From Utricularia gibba (Eukaryota; Streptophyta; Magnoliopsida; Lamiales; Lentibulariaceae): DNA of 64,000 nucleotides. Each line of letters starts with the position of its first letter. Within the stretch, counting starts at the first letter, position 1. Under the pieces are notes generated by a model. That model did not search any database, had not been told where the DNA came from, and saw only the letters and a list, made by a program, of their open reading frames with translations. Both the position numbers and the translations under genes were made by a program. Below are positions 38,468-49,900 of this stretch, piece by piece. The stretch is taken from positions 1,860,001-1,924,000 of the forward strand of contig CM007990.1 in NCBI GenBank assembly GCA_002189035.1, in the 5' to 3' direction.

Positions 38468-38645
38468 TTGACCAATGGGAGAGTGCCGCGTGGAGATAGG
38501 GTCTTGAATGATGAGGAGATAGGGGAAGACTAGTAATAGGGGCTGCATCCCTTTGACCGACTGGAGACTTTTAAGAGCGTGGGGACGCGTGGGATAATTC
38601 ACATTCATGAGTGAGTGGAGCGGGTGGGTGAGTCAGAAAAGTCAA
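38468..38645 (-). promoter_or_regulatory. Three W-box cores upstream of the WRKY gene
   Basis: TTGACC occurs at 38468-38473 and 38553-38558 on the plus strand and GTCAA (TTGAC reversed) at 38641-38645, about 750-920 bp upstream of the WRKY start at 37722. WRKY genes often regulate themselves and one another through such sites. The elements are short, so function is inferred. Confidence 0.4.
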
Positions 38646-38700
38646 CACACCAGTCATGAGCCAGCCGTTGGATTAGATCCAAGGGCACAATGGGGATTCC

Positions 38701-38736
38701 CTTCCTTTCCTTTCCTTTCCTTTCCTTTCCTTTTTT
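38701..38736. repeat. TTTCC pentanucleotide microsatellite
   Basis: About six tandem TTTCC units run to a T-rich end. It is a simple repeat with no sign of function. Confidence 0.9.
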
Positions 38737-41699
38737 AAACGAAAATATTATTTCACAATTATAACGTTAGATAATTTGTTTTTCTAAGCGTGCGTTTGAT
38801 GTGAGGATGGAATAATGTGTGGTTAGTGGTTTATGGATTAGGATATAACGTCATTTTCTTCTAATTTATTTGATTGGTAAATATTATTATATACATTATG
38901 ACTGAAACCATATATTATTAATTCTTATCCAAGAGCAATATGGTAAGAAAGGATGGAGCAACAATATTAGACTTTTGTACAAGGGCTACTTAGGAAAAAC
39001 CATGTTCCATCATTTGAATATCATAATTTCAACACAAAAAATGAAATGGGACATTGTTATGGTGTATTACAAATCTGGGCATCTTTGATGAAATGTGTAT
39101 GTAAAAAAAAATTAATTTTCACTTCTGCATTAGCGTATGAAAGAAAATGGAATAATGCCTACTTTTTCAAATGACCGGACCTTGTCTTCATCGATCATTA
39201 CTATTTATGAAAATTATAATTTAAAAATTTGGGTAAAATTAATATCCACTTAACTATGCTTAATTTTTTAATAATGTGGACTTATTATACCTAATGTTTA
39301 AATAGTAGAAGACTAGAAATATCTAAAATATCAAATTTTCGGAATTAATTACGATACGTGGAGTAGTTTGAACCTATTTTGTTATTGGGGACGAAACATA
39401 ATAAATGACTTTGTATTCCTTTAAATATTAACACTTCTAGAACGTCTTTTTTTCTTACTTTTTTTTATTTTTATATTTTTTTAAAGAGAAATTACATTTT
39501 ATGATTTTTTAAGATAATTTTGATCCAAATTGAAAAAGAAAAACATAGAAGCTCAACCATTTCTATACTTGAGAGTGCATGAGTTCAGGTTTAATTGGAG
39601 CTCAAATTAACATAGAATCTGGAAATGTGTTCCAAGATTTTCATTCCACATAAAGATTTGTAATAAAAAATGGAAAGAATCTTCAAAGATTTAGGAGAAG
39701 AGTTGATTCAGTCTCAAAAAGCAAAGTCCAATAAAAGATTCGAATTTCCCTCTATAGTAAAACCATGGTTGTAAAAGTACATACCTATCATCCTTATGCA
39801 TTTAATTTAGAGTTAATTATTGTCTTATGCTAAATAGTACTCGAGGAGAATGAATCACTAAAAAATCATTATGAAAGCACATTTAATGTAACTTGTTTTT
39901 ATAAAAAATTATGTTATGATGGTTATTGAATATTACTATTTTAAAATAATATTCCAAAACTTATGCAACACAATTCAGTACTCGATATTTATGCACACAA
40001 ACGAACACTAGTGGAATCAAGATTCATGTACTTACACTATTTTTTTTTTCTTTTCCTTGTCTTTTTCATCATTTCTTGTTTAGAGGATGGCTTATATGTA
40101 CTTGTAAAATAACAATGAAAACAAGCTAAAAAAGAATTCACCTTGTTCAAAATCCATATTGGTCATTTCCATATGTCTTTAAAATCTAGATCTATGTTTT
40201 TAAACCCATATTACAAACCGTACCAATGCGGGACCAGTTCGGTTTGAACCAATTAAAAAGAAGATAATAACTTTAAACATAATTGAAATATAATAATAAT
40301 GACTATTTAGATATCATATTTCACAAACACAGGAAAATACTTATCCCCGGCAACTTGTTAAAAACCGGTCAACCGACGGGTTTGAAAACACAGATCTAAA
40401 GTAAGAGAAGCGTGAAGGGGATGAAGAATTTGGCGTTGAAAGATAGAAAGGGATAAAATGGACATATGGTGTATCTCGTACATGATGGATTTGACGTCCT
40501 GTTTTACAAGCTCCTCCAAATCTTGTGCTCATAATCGAACATTACTTATTATAATTTTATTAGTGTTTTGAAATATTTTTAAAACTTATTTCTATTTTTC
40601 AGAAATAAAAATAATTTTATTATAGAATAATTTTAATTATATAAGTAATTATATCAAAAACACTTTTAAAATTATATTACAAAATTTATTTTGAAAAAGT
40701 AATTAGTTGTTTAATTTTATTTTTTATTTCTATTTTTTAAAAGTAATTTTAAAAAATAAAAATAGGTTTCAAAAATTTTCAAGAACAATGCTTTATTCAT
40801 CTGTCTGTCTCTATTCAAACATATTATGAAGTGTTTGGAGTTTGGACTGATGGAAACTTGGGGTAAAATTGGGCTTCCGTCCACTGCCTCTATGCTGGGC
40901 TGCTGGCTGCTTCCCTTGATCTAGTGCGTGCTGACTAACTTGCTGGTGCGACTGGTACAAGGAAATTTAGGAATTCTCTGGTAGTGGAAAAATGGGGAAC
41001 GATCCGGAGAGCACGGGTGGGCTCTACTTCCTCCGGACCTCAAGAAGTTGAGAATGCCATTGTTTGATCAGTTTCACTACTCTAATTTGCAATTTGCATC
41101 AAGTTTTTTTGTACTAGCAATAAACTTTCTAACCCATACAAAACTTCAATTAGTAGGTGTCCGAGTTTGTGCCTGTTGAGTTAAGCTCTCCGAACTTGCT
41201 TTCTTTCCTGTTTTATGTTCTCTGGCTGGAGAATAGGGATCATATATATATTTCATGTAACTGCGTGCCCTTATGTTTTCTAAAATCAGAGTTTGGGATA
41301 GAATCTGATCTTTGAAAAGTAGGCTTTCCTGCCATAATTTTTATTGCCTGGTTCGCAGTAAAATTTGTTTAGGGTTAAAAATCTGGTTGCTCAAGAGAAA
41401 GCATACTGCTTGTCATAGAGAAAACTTTTGATGCTGTGCGGATACTTTATGTAATAGAAAATTGTTTTTTAAAGTTCTTAGGACTAAAACCTACTTGAAA
41501 CTGGATATCATTACTAGATGTTCAAGATTATATTGTGATTATGCAATGCAAAGGGGTTTCCATTAACTTTTTCCTTTAAAAAAATTAATTTTGTGAAGGA
41601 TACATCTCTGTTTTGCTTCTTCTGACGATGGCCGTAGACGCATTGTTCTTTTCCTACACCAGAATGGCATGGTGCTCGTTTGTATAGTCTTAAGACATC

Positions 41700-42470
41700 T
41701 CATACAATTACATGGGAGGAGTTGAAAAAAAGGCAAAAGGTTATTTAAGAGAAGAGCATGCTTTTCAGGATTCACTTGATCTTACTTCCACTCATCAACT
41801 TCTTGTCATTGACCTGAAATTGCACTTTCTTCTTGACTCTTCCTGGACCTTGAGGGTTTTATGTTTAGAGATTGGTCGTGTTAGAACTGATGATGCTATT
41901 GCTAGAATGAAAAAATGAGAAAGGGAGAATTGGAGCAGATAAAGATCGCATGATGAGAGAATATAGAGCTCAGCTAGATGCCGAAAGGGACCATAAACTT
42001 GCCATGGGAAGAACCGCAGAAGTAGGAAATCCAGCCGGAAAAGGGGTAATGATCAGATAGAAGCTAGAGTGCAGCTTATGCAATGTCCCATCTTCTACTA
42101 ACTCATGCATTAGTACAGACAAAAAACTGGACGAGAAGCATACCAGCAAGAAGAGAAAGGTGAATCATTCTCTTGTTTACATATTGGGGCATGGTTCAGT
42201 CTTCAAAGAATAAAGCCCTTGATGCTTTTACTGAAACTCCATCGAATGTTGATGCTTGTGATCGTGTGCCCCTGGAATTTCTATCTGAACCATTTATATG
42301 CTTCACTTTAGCGCTCTAGAAGATCATTGGATTATAGCAGTAAATCATCATAAGAAGCATCATCTAGCAGTGATGACAACAGGGAGTCTAAAAAGTTGAA
42401 GTCAAGATCGAAGAGTAGGAAGAAAGATAAAGGCACTGTGCAGCATCATCTAAGTATTCACTATTTAAAA
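41700..42470 (+). pseudogene. Broken or poorly modelled gene for a Lys/Arg/Ser-rich nuclear-type protein
   Basis: Several plus-strand pieces read like one basic nuclear protein, although I cannot name the family. RTDDAIARMK (about 41880-41909) changes frame at a run of six A (41910-41915) into EKGRIGADKDRMMREYRAQL and DAERDHKLAMGR (to about 42020). KKLDEKHTSKKRK lies near 42121-42159. A Ser/Lys/Arg-rich SR-like segment (SSSSDDNRESKKLKSRSK) lies near 42350-42415. Stops separate the pieces; some could be introns, and one in-frame TAA (near 42343) lies inside the Ser-rich part. Either it is a decaying copy or a real gene with consensus errors. No start or stop was fixed. Confidence 0.4.
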
Positions 42471-42780
42471 CGAAGATACTGATGGATCCTTCCCCCTTTC
42501 TCGTTTCTTTGGGAGCAAAAAAACCGGATTTAGATTGTTGGACTTGTATGATTTTGCTTTCTCTTTACCAAATATTTGAAAAACATACTCGATTTTCATG
42601 TTTTCAGATGCATAGGCTTTGTTTATCAACAGTTCCTGTAGTGGCAGTTGGTATTCTTCTCCTTGTGCCTGACTCAGTTCTTTTATTGTTCCTTGGAACC
42701 AGCACTGAACCCAGCACAAATCTTATTACACAACAATCAGATTTTCGTCTGGATTGTGTTGTTTAAGAGTGATCAAGCTA

Positions 42781-43138
42781 CTAGGATGGCTCTTGGATGG
42801 CCCTTCCCTTTTCTTTCAGCTTGGCCACTAATTCTTTCATGGCTTCTTTCCTCTTCTTACTGGCCATCACCTTCGCTGCAACCCCACTGAGATTTGGGTC
42901 CTTCCTCTCCTCCGGTGGAGGTGGTGGCGGCCGCCTTCCTGCCGCAACTGCATTTCCACAACCGACGGTTGATCCCAGCACCGTAATGGCGATCATCAGT
43001 CCAAATCCCCTGGATCACAATGCAACATTTCTTTAAAAACGTTATAGATTCAAACATTCATGCTGCTCTTTCTTATCTGAAAACTTGACGCAAAAAGATA
43101 TCAGAAATACCTCCTGTGAATGTGCTGTTGAGCGTCAT
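42781..43138 (-). CDS. Small unrecognised plant protein with Pro-rich and Lys/Ala helical parts, two exons
   Basis: The second exon (43009-42781) encodes a hydrophobic segment (GLMIAITVLGSTVG), a Pro run (RRPPPPPPEERKDPN), then a charged helix (AKVMASKKRKEAMKELVAKL) ending at the stop. I believe similar small proteins occur widely in plants but cannot name a function. A probable first exon (43138-43111, MTLNSTFTG) precedes it. Splicing at GGAG|gtattt and ccag|GGG leaves the frame off by one base at a short C run (43007-43010), so either a base is missing or the start is the internal Met at 42996. The hydrophobic segment suggests a membrane anchor. Its 5' end faces the U5-40K gene with only a few hundred bases between. 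Confidence 0.55.
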
Positions 43139-43259
43139 GATCCGATGCAGCAGAAGAAGCCCGAACCGTGAGGAATCTTGGAGAGGAACAGAGAGGTCTT
43201 TTCCTCGAGTCTGAAATTTTGGCCAAGGTAAGTGGATGGTGGTTCCCTTTGGGAAGTAT

Positions 43260-43640
43260 TGCAATATGCATCATCTTTTCAACAACTGTGTGTATGCTCA
43301 GTGATCAGATGCATTTGGCATCTTTTAAGTGAGAAGTGAAGAGAGAAAGAGTGTTCATGTGGTCAGAATGGAAGCTCTGTGATGCAAGCGTATATGGATT
43401 GAGTGGTGATGCTGCGTCATTGCCTATTCCTGGATAAGCCGCCTAAATCTTGTGGGTCCCGGTCCGCTACCAAAAAAAGACAAAACAGAACAAATTTGAG
43501 AGGCCGGAGGCCCAGAAGAGTTGTGTTTGGCCCAATTGCTTAAGGTTCGCCCCCGGCGACTTGTGGAGACTCTCCGGTGTCTTGCGTTTTCTCGAGGAAC
43601 TCAGAGGCTACCGGATTTTGGTCGCGGAACCTGGTTACAG
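43260..43640. promoter_or_regulatory. Shared divergent upstream region and first noncoding exon of U5-40K
   Basis: The small minus-strand gene and the plus-strand U5-40K gene start from opposite sides of this GC-richer stretch. The part from about 43450 to 43640 probably forms the first, noncoding exon of U5-40K, ending CTGGTTACAG before gtaatg. Confidence 0.5.
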
Positions 43641-44074
43641 GTAATGTGTTTCGAGTATTTTGCCGTAGATTTATTCTCTTTGAGGATTCTCAGAACCACG
43701 GAGTTCATAAATTGTGGTTCGGATCCGTACTTCTAGGTTTACGCTTTTAATTTTTAGTTTACGAAGAGGGCCGCTTTTATGTTGCTTATGGTTGCTTCCG
43801 GCTCTCGTGTTGTACGCGAACTTGATTAACGTGGTAAGTGGCAGTTTGCAATGGATTTATGCTCTAGGGGTGCATATGTTTATGCTCTTCTTCGGTTGCC
43901 CTAGTTTTTTTTTTCTTGATAGGAATTTTGTGTAAGTTGATGTTACTGGAATGGTTTCTGTTTGTTTACTTTCTGCTTGTACGTTCACTTTGCGTTTACT
44001 TGGGTTGTCCATTTTGCTATTTTTAATCATTCTCAACGTTATTTTTTTTTATTTTATAACTTGTCATAAACTAG
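43641..44074 (+). other. Intron in the 5' untranslated region of U5-40K
   Basis: A donor CAG|gtaatg at 43641 and an acceptor ctag at 44071-44074 (or atcag at 44086-44090) enclose a T-rich stretch that ends just before the ATG at 44093. Leader introns of this size are common in plant housekeeping genes and often raise expression. Inferred from splice consensus only. Confidence 0.55.
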
Positions 44075-44092
44075 ATATTCACGAGATCAGAA

Positions 44093-45112
44093 ATGAGTAT
44101 GCAAGTTGAAGGTGCTCTAGTTGTTGCCCCAAAGGCATCAGACTTGTCAACTTTCACAAATGGCTTGGGCCCTGTTCCTGGACAAAAGGGTCGTACTTCC
44201 AGCTTAGAGGCACCGATCATGTTGTTGACTGGGCATCAAAGTGCGGTTTATACGATGAAATTCAATCCTGCAGGAACGGTCATTGCCTCCGGGTCTCATG
44301 ACAAGGATATCTTTTTGTGGAATGTTCATGGTGATTGTAAGAATTTCATGGTCCTGAAGGGGCACAAGAATGCTGTGTTGGATGTTCAGTGGACTACTGA
44401 TGGCTCTCAAATTATATCAGCCAGTCCAGATAAGACCTTAAGGGCGTGGGATGTTGAAACTGGAAAACAGATCAAGAGGATGATCGGTCACTTATTTTGT
44501 GTGAATTCTTGTTGTCCTGCTCGAAGAGGACCCCCTCTTATTGTTAGTGGATCCGATGATGGAACTGCTAAGCTGTGGGATATGCGGCAAAGGGGCTCCG
44601 TGCAAAGTTTCCCAGACAAATACCAAATTACAGCAGTTAGTTTTTCTGATGCTTCAGATAAGATTTATACTGGTGGAATAGACAATGACGTAAAGGTTTG
44701 GGATCTGCGGAGAAGTGAGCCAGTTATGAAACTTCAAGGACATCTGGATATGCTCACTGGAATGCAATTGAGTCCAGATGGATCCTACCTCTTAACCAAT
44801 AGCATGGACTGCACTGTTCGTATATGGGACATGCGGCCATATGCCCCTCAGAATCGTTGTGTGAAAATCTTGGAAGGGCATCAACACAATTTCGAGAAGA
44901 ACCTTCTGAGATGCAGTTGGTCACCCGATGGGAGCAAGGTCACTGCTGGTAGCAGTGATTGCATGGTCTACATTTGGGACACTACTTCAAGACGCATCCT
45001 GTACAAGCTTACAGGCCACACAGGCTCTGTTAACGAGACCGCCTTTCATCCATCTGAACCGATCATCGCGTCCTGTAGCAGTGACAAACAGATTTATCTT
45101 GGTGAAATCTAA
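44093..45112 (+). CDS. SNRNP40: U5 snRNP 40-kDa WD40 protein (SNRNP40, Prp8-binding)
   Basis: A WD40 beta-propeller that binds Prp8 in the U5 snRNP of the spliceosome, in the nucleus. The single uninterrupted frame has 339 residues, close to the about 343 I recall for the Arabidopsis protein. After a short leader, the first blade is marked by LLTGHQSAVYTMKFNP and SGSHDKDIFLWNV. Repeats follow at roughly 40-residue spacing (LKGHKNAVLDVQWTTDGSQI, SGSDDGTAKLWDMR, TGGIDNDVKVWDLR, TNSMDCTVRIWDMR, AGSSDCMVYIWDT), ending with ASCSSDKQIYLGEI, the family's signature C-terminus. No frameshift is seen, unlike its upstream neighbours. The Met at 44093 is the first after the leader intron. Confidence 0.97.
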   Translation: MSMQVEGALVVAPKASDLSTFTNGLGPVPGQKGRTSSLEAPIMLLTGHQSAVYTMKFNPAGTVIASGSHDKDIFLWNVHGDCKNFMVLKGHKNAVLDVQWTTDGSQIISASPDKTLRAWDVETGKQIKRMIGHLFCVNSCCPARRGPPLIVSGSDDGTAKLWDMRQRGSVQSFPDKYQITAVSFSDASDKIYTGGIDNDVKVWDLRRSEPVMKLQGHLDMLTGMQLSPDGSYLLTNSMDCTVRIWDMRPYAPQNRCVKILEGHQHNFEKNLLRCSWSPDGSKVTAGSSDCMVYIWDTTSRRILYKLTGHTGSVNETAFHPSEPIIASCSSDKQIYLGEI

Positions 45113-48100
45113 ACGGGAAGGTGACCTTATCTCAAGAATGTCTGTCAGCTATGGCTAACGAAAAGATGCATTTCTTGTGAAACAAAAAGCAGGGTAGTGA
45201 GTTGCTGAGTCTATGGACCACTTATCTTTTGGATTATGTTGCATGACCTTGCTTTTCTTACTGAAAATGTATCCACGGGAGGGTTTGTGCTTTAAACAAG
45301 GTTCACATCTAGAATTTAGCCCTTTTATATGAGCTTGCTCTTTGCATTCATTTGTCTAACAAGTGGCTATTATGGTTGGAAAATTCCTTTGTACGAGAAG
45401 TCAAATTTGTCAGTGAATTTTTTAGGTGGGTTTTTGTTTTCGTGCTCGAAATGAAAAATATGGAATTTTGGTGATTGTGAAACTTCGAAAATCGAAAGTT
45501 TCTCAAACGAGAGAGGAAAAATGTTCCAAGAATCAACTGAATTAAAAGTGATCTTTTGAACGGCATGGTTATTGGACAAAATGAAGAAAGCAACAAGGAA
45601 GAAGTCTTCCGATTCTGGGTGGGTTCTTGGTATTGTTTCTACAAAAACTAGAGAAGATAATGTTGTTAAATAGATTTTGATTGTAAGTTGATTTGCATAA
45701 CATTAAATCTTAGAGAAACCAAGAAAATAATGGATAGTTTTGTACTATTGATCCTCATATAATATTATTCATCTTCATTGTTTAAATTTTTGAGGTAATT
45801 AATCTTCACTATTTGAGAATGAGTGGTAAAATTGATCAACAGTGTTTAATAAATTGGTGGAATAAGTATTCAGTTTGATACATATTATTTATACAAAATG
45901 TTTGATATAAATATTTCTCATTCTTTAAAACAATTGGTATAATCAATCATCTAGACATTTGTCAAATTAGTACCTAGAAAATCTATATATAGTTCATTTT
46001 TCTCATTTTTATCACAATTCGTTGGTTAAAATTATTCTTATTTTATTATTTTATCAATAATAGATAACTTATTATTTAATTATTTTTAAAATATTCATAT
46101 ATAATATTAATACATATAATCAATCAAATTATTACATTACTTTCAACATTAAAAAATATTTATTAATTCATTAATTATTATTATAATATATATAAACATT
46201 ACTGATATCTATCGAAATATTATTTGCCATATGATAAATAATGTTTATTAATTTAGAAATTATAATTATCATATACTTTAATAATTATACATAACATTAC
46301 AATTGTAAAATTACAATATAAACGACATGTATCATTGTAATATATGTGCATTGTGTGTTATGGACTGCTTTGGCGGGTGGGATGTTGTTGGATTAATTAT
46401 TATTAATCCATTAATTACTATTATAATAACATAAAGAAATTATTAATACAATATTATTTGTCAAAATCTTTTTTTTATCAAGGCACAAAATAACAATTCG
46501 GCACATTACATTTAAAATTCTAGTATTTTTATTACTACTATTTTTTATAATTAAAATTATATATATTAATTATTTATACTTAATGTTAAAGTATTTTTGT
46601 TACAGCATTAATAACACTGTCATTAATTTTGTTTAATTATAACTGATTTAATGTATTGATATCTAATGACATTTATAGTTTCTTTTTGAATTAATTTTTA
46701 TTCAAACTATTCATCATACTGCGCATTCTATTTAAATATTATTTTAAAACAAAAAATATAAAAAATTTACTCAAAGAGAATTTAAAATGCATTATTTTCT
46801 ATTTTACAATCCAATTATATTTTCGTATTTAGAATAAAAAATATATATTGATTTAATCAAAACATATATATTAATTCTTTTCATTTAATGATGAAATATA
46901 TTTCATAATACGTTCTGTTATTATAAGTACCCAACTATATAAAACTGTCTTTAACTTCAAATTATATAAAATTATTATAATAATCCCATAAAATGAGTGA
47001 ATAATTCCATTCATTTTTGCATAATGATCAAATTATTTAAAAAGTAAAGAAAATCATGAAATTTTGAAAAAAAATCAACTTGATTAGGGTGAGTACACAT
47101 ATTTTTTAATTGAATATTTCAATAGATGTGTTGAGACATATAGTTGTGACAATTTATTATATTTTTGAAAAAATAATATTTTTTTACATATCTTTATGAT
47201 TTATTTGTGATGTAAATGACATACAATGATATCAAATAGTGTGTATAAATTCTATCATGACTTCTATTTTTAAATAATCAATGTTAATGGAAAAATTATC
47301 TAATATAGGTAGACTTTTACAAGTTAACTTATATGAATTAAAGTATTAATATGATTTTGATATGATTATCAAATTGGAGTATCTACATTGACACTTTATC
47401 AAATTTGAGAAATATTTATAATAATATAAAGTATAATAATAGAGTGATTCTAATAATTTAAATTTTAAATTCTCGTCAATAAAAAATATTCATATAAATA
47501 ATAATGATAATATGATAAATTCAAAAAATAGAAACAATAATACTTCATTTAATTTTGAATTTTAAGAAAATAAAGTTCAAATTTATTGATATGTAGAAGT
47601 GAATCTAATACTAATTTATCCATTTGTTACATTTTCAAATTGAAGATATGAATAAAAGCGAATCAAATGTTAATTTGGTTCAAGACATTGTTGTTTTTAA
47701 TCAATTCATAATATTTTGGTCATTTATGTTGGTCTATGTCTATAAAAGCAACCAATTTCTATGTATACATTCTAATAATTTTCTATCGCAAACTTTTCTT
47801 ACAAGTTATTTTAAATTCTAAGTCTATCTAAAGATTTTGATGTATGAAGTTGTTGTAGCAATTTTCTATGATGGTAATATCATAAATGATGTATATGGAC
47901 ATATGGCGTATACTATTTCTCCAATTGAATCACTTCATCATAAAATAAACATTTCTTATGAATCGATTATTTTTTAGATTTATACGATTATAGATGTTGA
48001 ATTTACACAACACTTCTTTACATATTTTGCACAGTTCTTTGAAAGTAGGTTAGATACTTTCAATTGCATTTATATTTTAAATGCTAGTATACTGCACTAA

Positions 48101-49059
48101 TTGTTTTGATTGAATCATACAGGTTCAGGTGTAAACATATTTATTGAAGTTGGAGTTATAATTCTGCAGCACTAAACATTATCCTCGAGAAACAGAGTTA
48201 TATATATATAATTATAAGTAAATTATGTGATTTTCATGTGTACTTAAAGATACCTACATTCAACTCGATTTGAACCTTACCCAAGTCAGTAACATGAAGG
48301 GTTAAATTATTAGTATCTTCATGTATTTTTGTGTTTCTAGAATATTTATTTAACATATTTATTTTATAGTTATCAAATTTTCATAAAATTTATACTTTAG
48401 AATACTTAATAATTTATTAACATTTATAAAACATTTACTTCTTACTTTTATATCTTCATTTTCAACATTGAAATTTTATGAATTTTGAAATTGTATTGAA
48501 TATTTATTATTAAAACTTTTTAAATTTTACATTACATATTTTTTTAGATAACCAAGTTTTAACTTTTACTTATATTATTTTTTCCGACAACTCATTTCCT
48601 TAATATATTAGATGGAACCAAGATAATTTTGAGCATGTTTAGCGATGCAAGGTTTTGCTAGTTATGAGACAAAAGTAATATCATGGAATTACAATCTATG
48701 ATAAAAATTTAGACCATATAATTCAATAAGATGATATTCATTTTACAAATTCTAAAAGCAAGATTGTTCCAAATACTCTTTGGAGTAAGGGTAATGGTTT
48801 ACAGATAGTTGAATCTGATGGCAAACCCAATAATGAACCTTTTCCTATTAGAAGTAATCCATTGATGTGGTAGGACTTAGCTAATCTTTAAAAAATAAGG
48901 TCATTTTATACTATTACTATAATTTTTATTGCTCTTGAGTTTACCTTTGATATCAAGGTTAAGTTGGAATATGTTGTCACAAAGTATTCTATTTTTAAGA
49001 CGAGAATATAATTTCATGTGTTTAGAATTATTAATTCAATCTACCATCTCATTTACCGT
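45113..49059. other. Very AT-rich intergenic DNA
   Basis: The first about 250 bases are the 3' untranslated region of U5-40K. The remainder is very AT-rich with no coding frame I recognise. It could include decayed elements, but nothing was identifiable. Confidence 0.55.
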
Positions 49060-49900
49060 CAAAATCATAAAAAAGTCCAAATTTCCATGTCATTTGAATG
49101 CACGTTTCCAAAATTGGGCAACATTATGAAAGATTATGAATTTTCAAGAATCTTACACGTGTGATATTATGAATTTCTTAGAAAAGTAACATATAAATCT
49201 ATAGAAAGACTTTCTTGTCGAACACTAATTGAATTGATCAAAGACCTAGTAAGAATCAAGGCTTCCACAGTACAACAAAAAAGTCTTAAAACAATTTAAA
49301 ATCAAAATTTGTTACTAGAAGGCTTGGTCCATCTTAATATGACATTTGATAGGATTGTACAAAAGAACTATCTAAGTATTTGGGAAAAGTTGAGAGGCAA
49401 ATCTTGGATCTATAGTAATTTGGAAGAATGCTAATGATAATATGAGTGGACATATTCTACACTATGTGTTCTAGGCATTTGTGTGTTATAAACATTGTCA
49501 TGTAGTCATATAAGTCGATGAGACACATTTTTATAACCAATATAAAATACAAACTACTAATACCGTCGCCATGGATGCTAGTGGATATGTTCTCCCATTA
49601 ACTTATGCTTTAGTTGACGAAGAGTCAGTTCCCGCATGTACCTCGTTTAGAGTTATTACAAACTCATATTATACGTGATTGTCATCTAACATGTTCAACT
49701 AGTGATATAAACTCTTGATTGTTGGATGGCTTGTATGTGGTTCCTTGCTTTTGGTCACCATATAGATACTATCGATTTTGATTTTGACATGTAAGATCCA
49801 ATTATCTCACACATAATAGGAACAACTATTTGCATGTTTTGGTCAGAGTTGCAAATATGATACCATAATAAATGGAAAATTCGCATATGTCGTACAATGA
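49060..49900 (+). pseudogene. Mutator-like (MULE/MuDR) transposase remnant
   Basis: A single plus-strand frame keeps the transposase core order. A CHLNARF...ESYTC piece (49096-49160) resembles the zinc-binding start. Then come SGHILHYVF (about 49445-49471), AFVCYKHCHVVI, VDETHFYNQYKIQ (the VDGTHLYGKYKG block with the first catalytic Asp), TVAMDASGYVLPLTYALVDE and ESVPAC (to about 49640), which match the plant MULE domain. Stops occur between blocks; the one at 49472 replaces a conserved Trp. Beyond 49660 only weak similarity remains. Terminal inverted repeats were not found. Unrelated to the inverted-repeat element at 23.3 kb as far as I can see. Confidence 0.75.

Larger units (their letters stand above)
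37723..41699. other. WRKY upstream region and AT-rich intergenic DNA
   Basis: The stretch 37723-38700 is the upstream region of the minus-strand WRKY gene. From 38740 to 40850 it is AT-rich without coding signal. Near 40992 an ATG opens a short frame (MGNDPESTGGLYFL) that could be the first exon of the Lys/Ser-rich gene downstream, but this is unproven. Confidence 0.45.
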
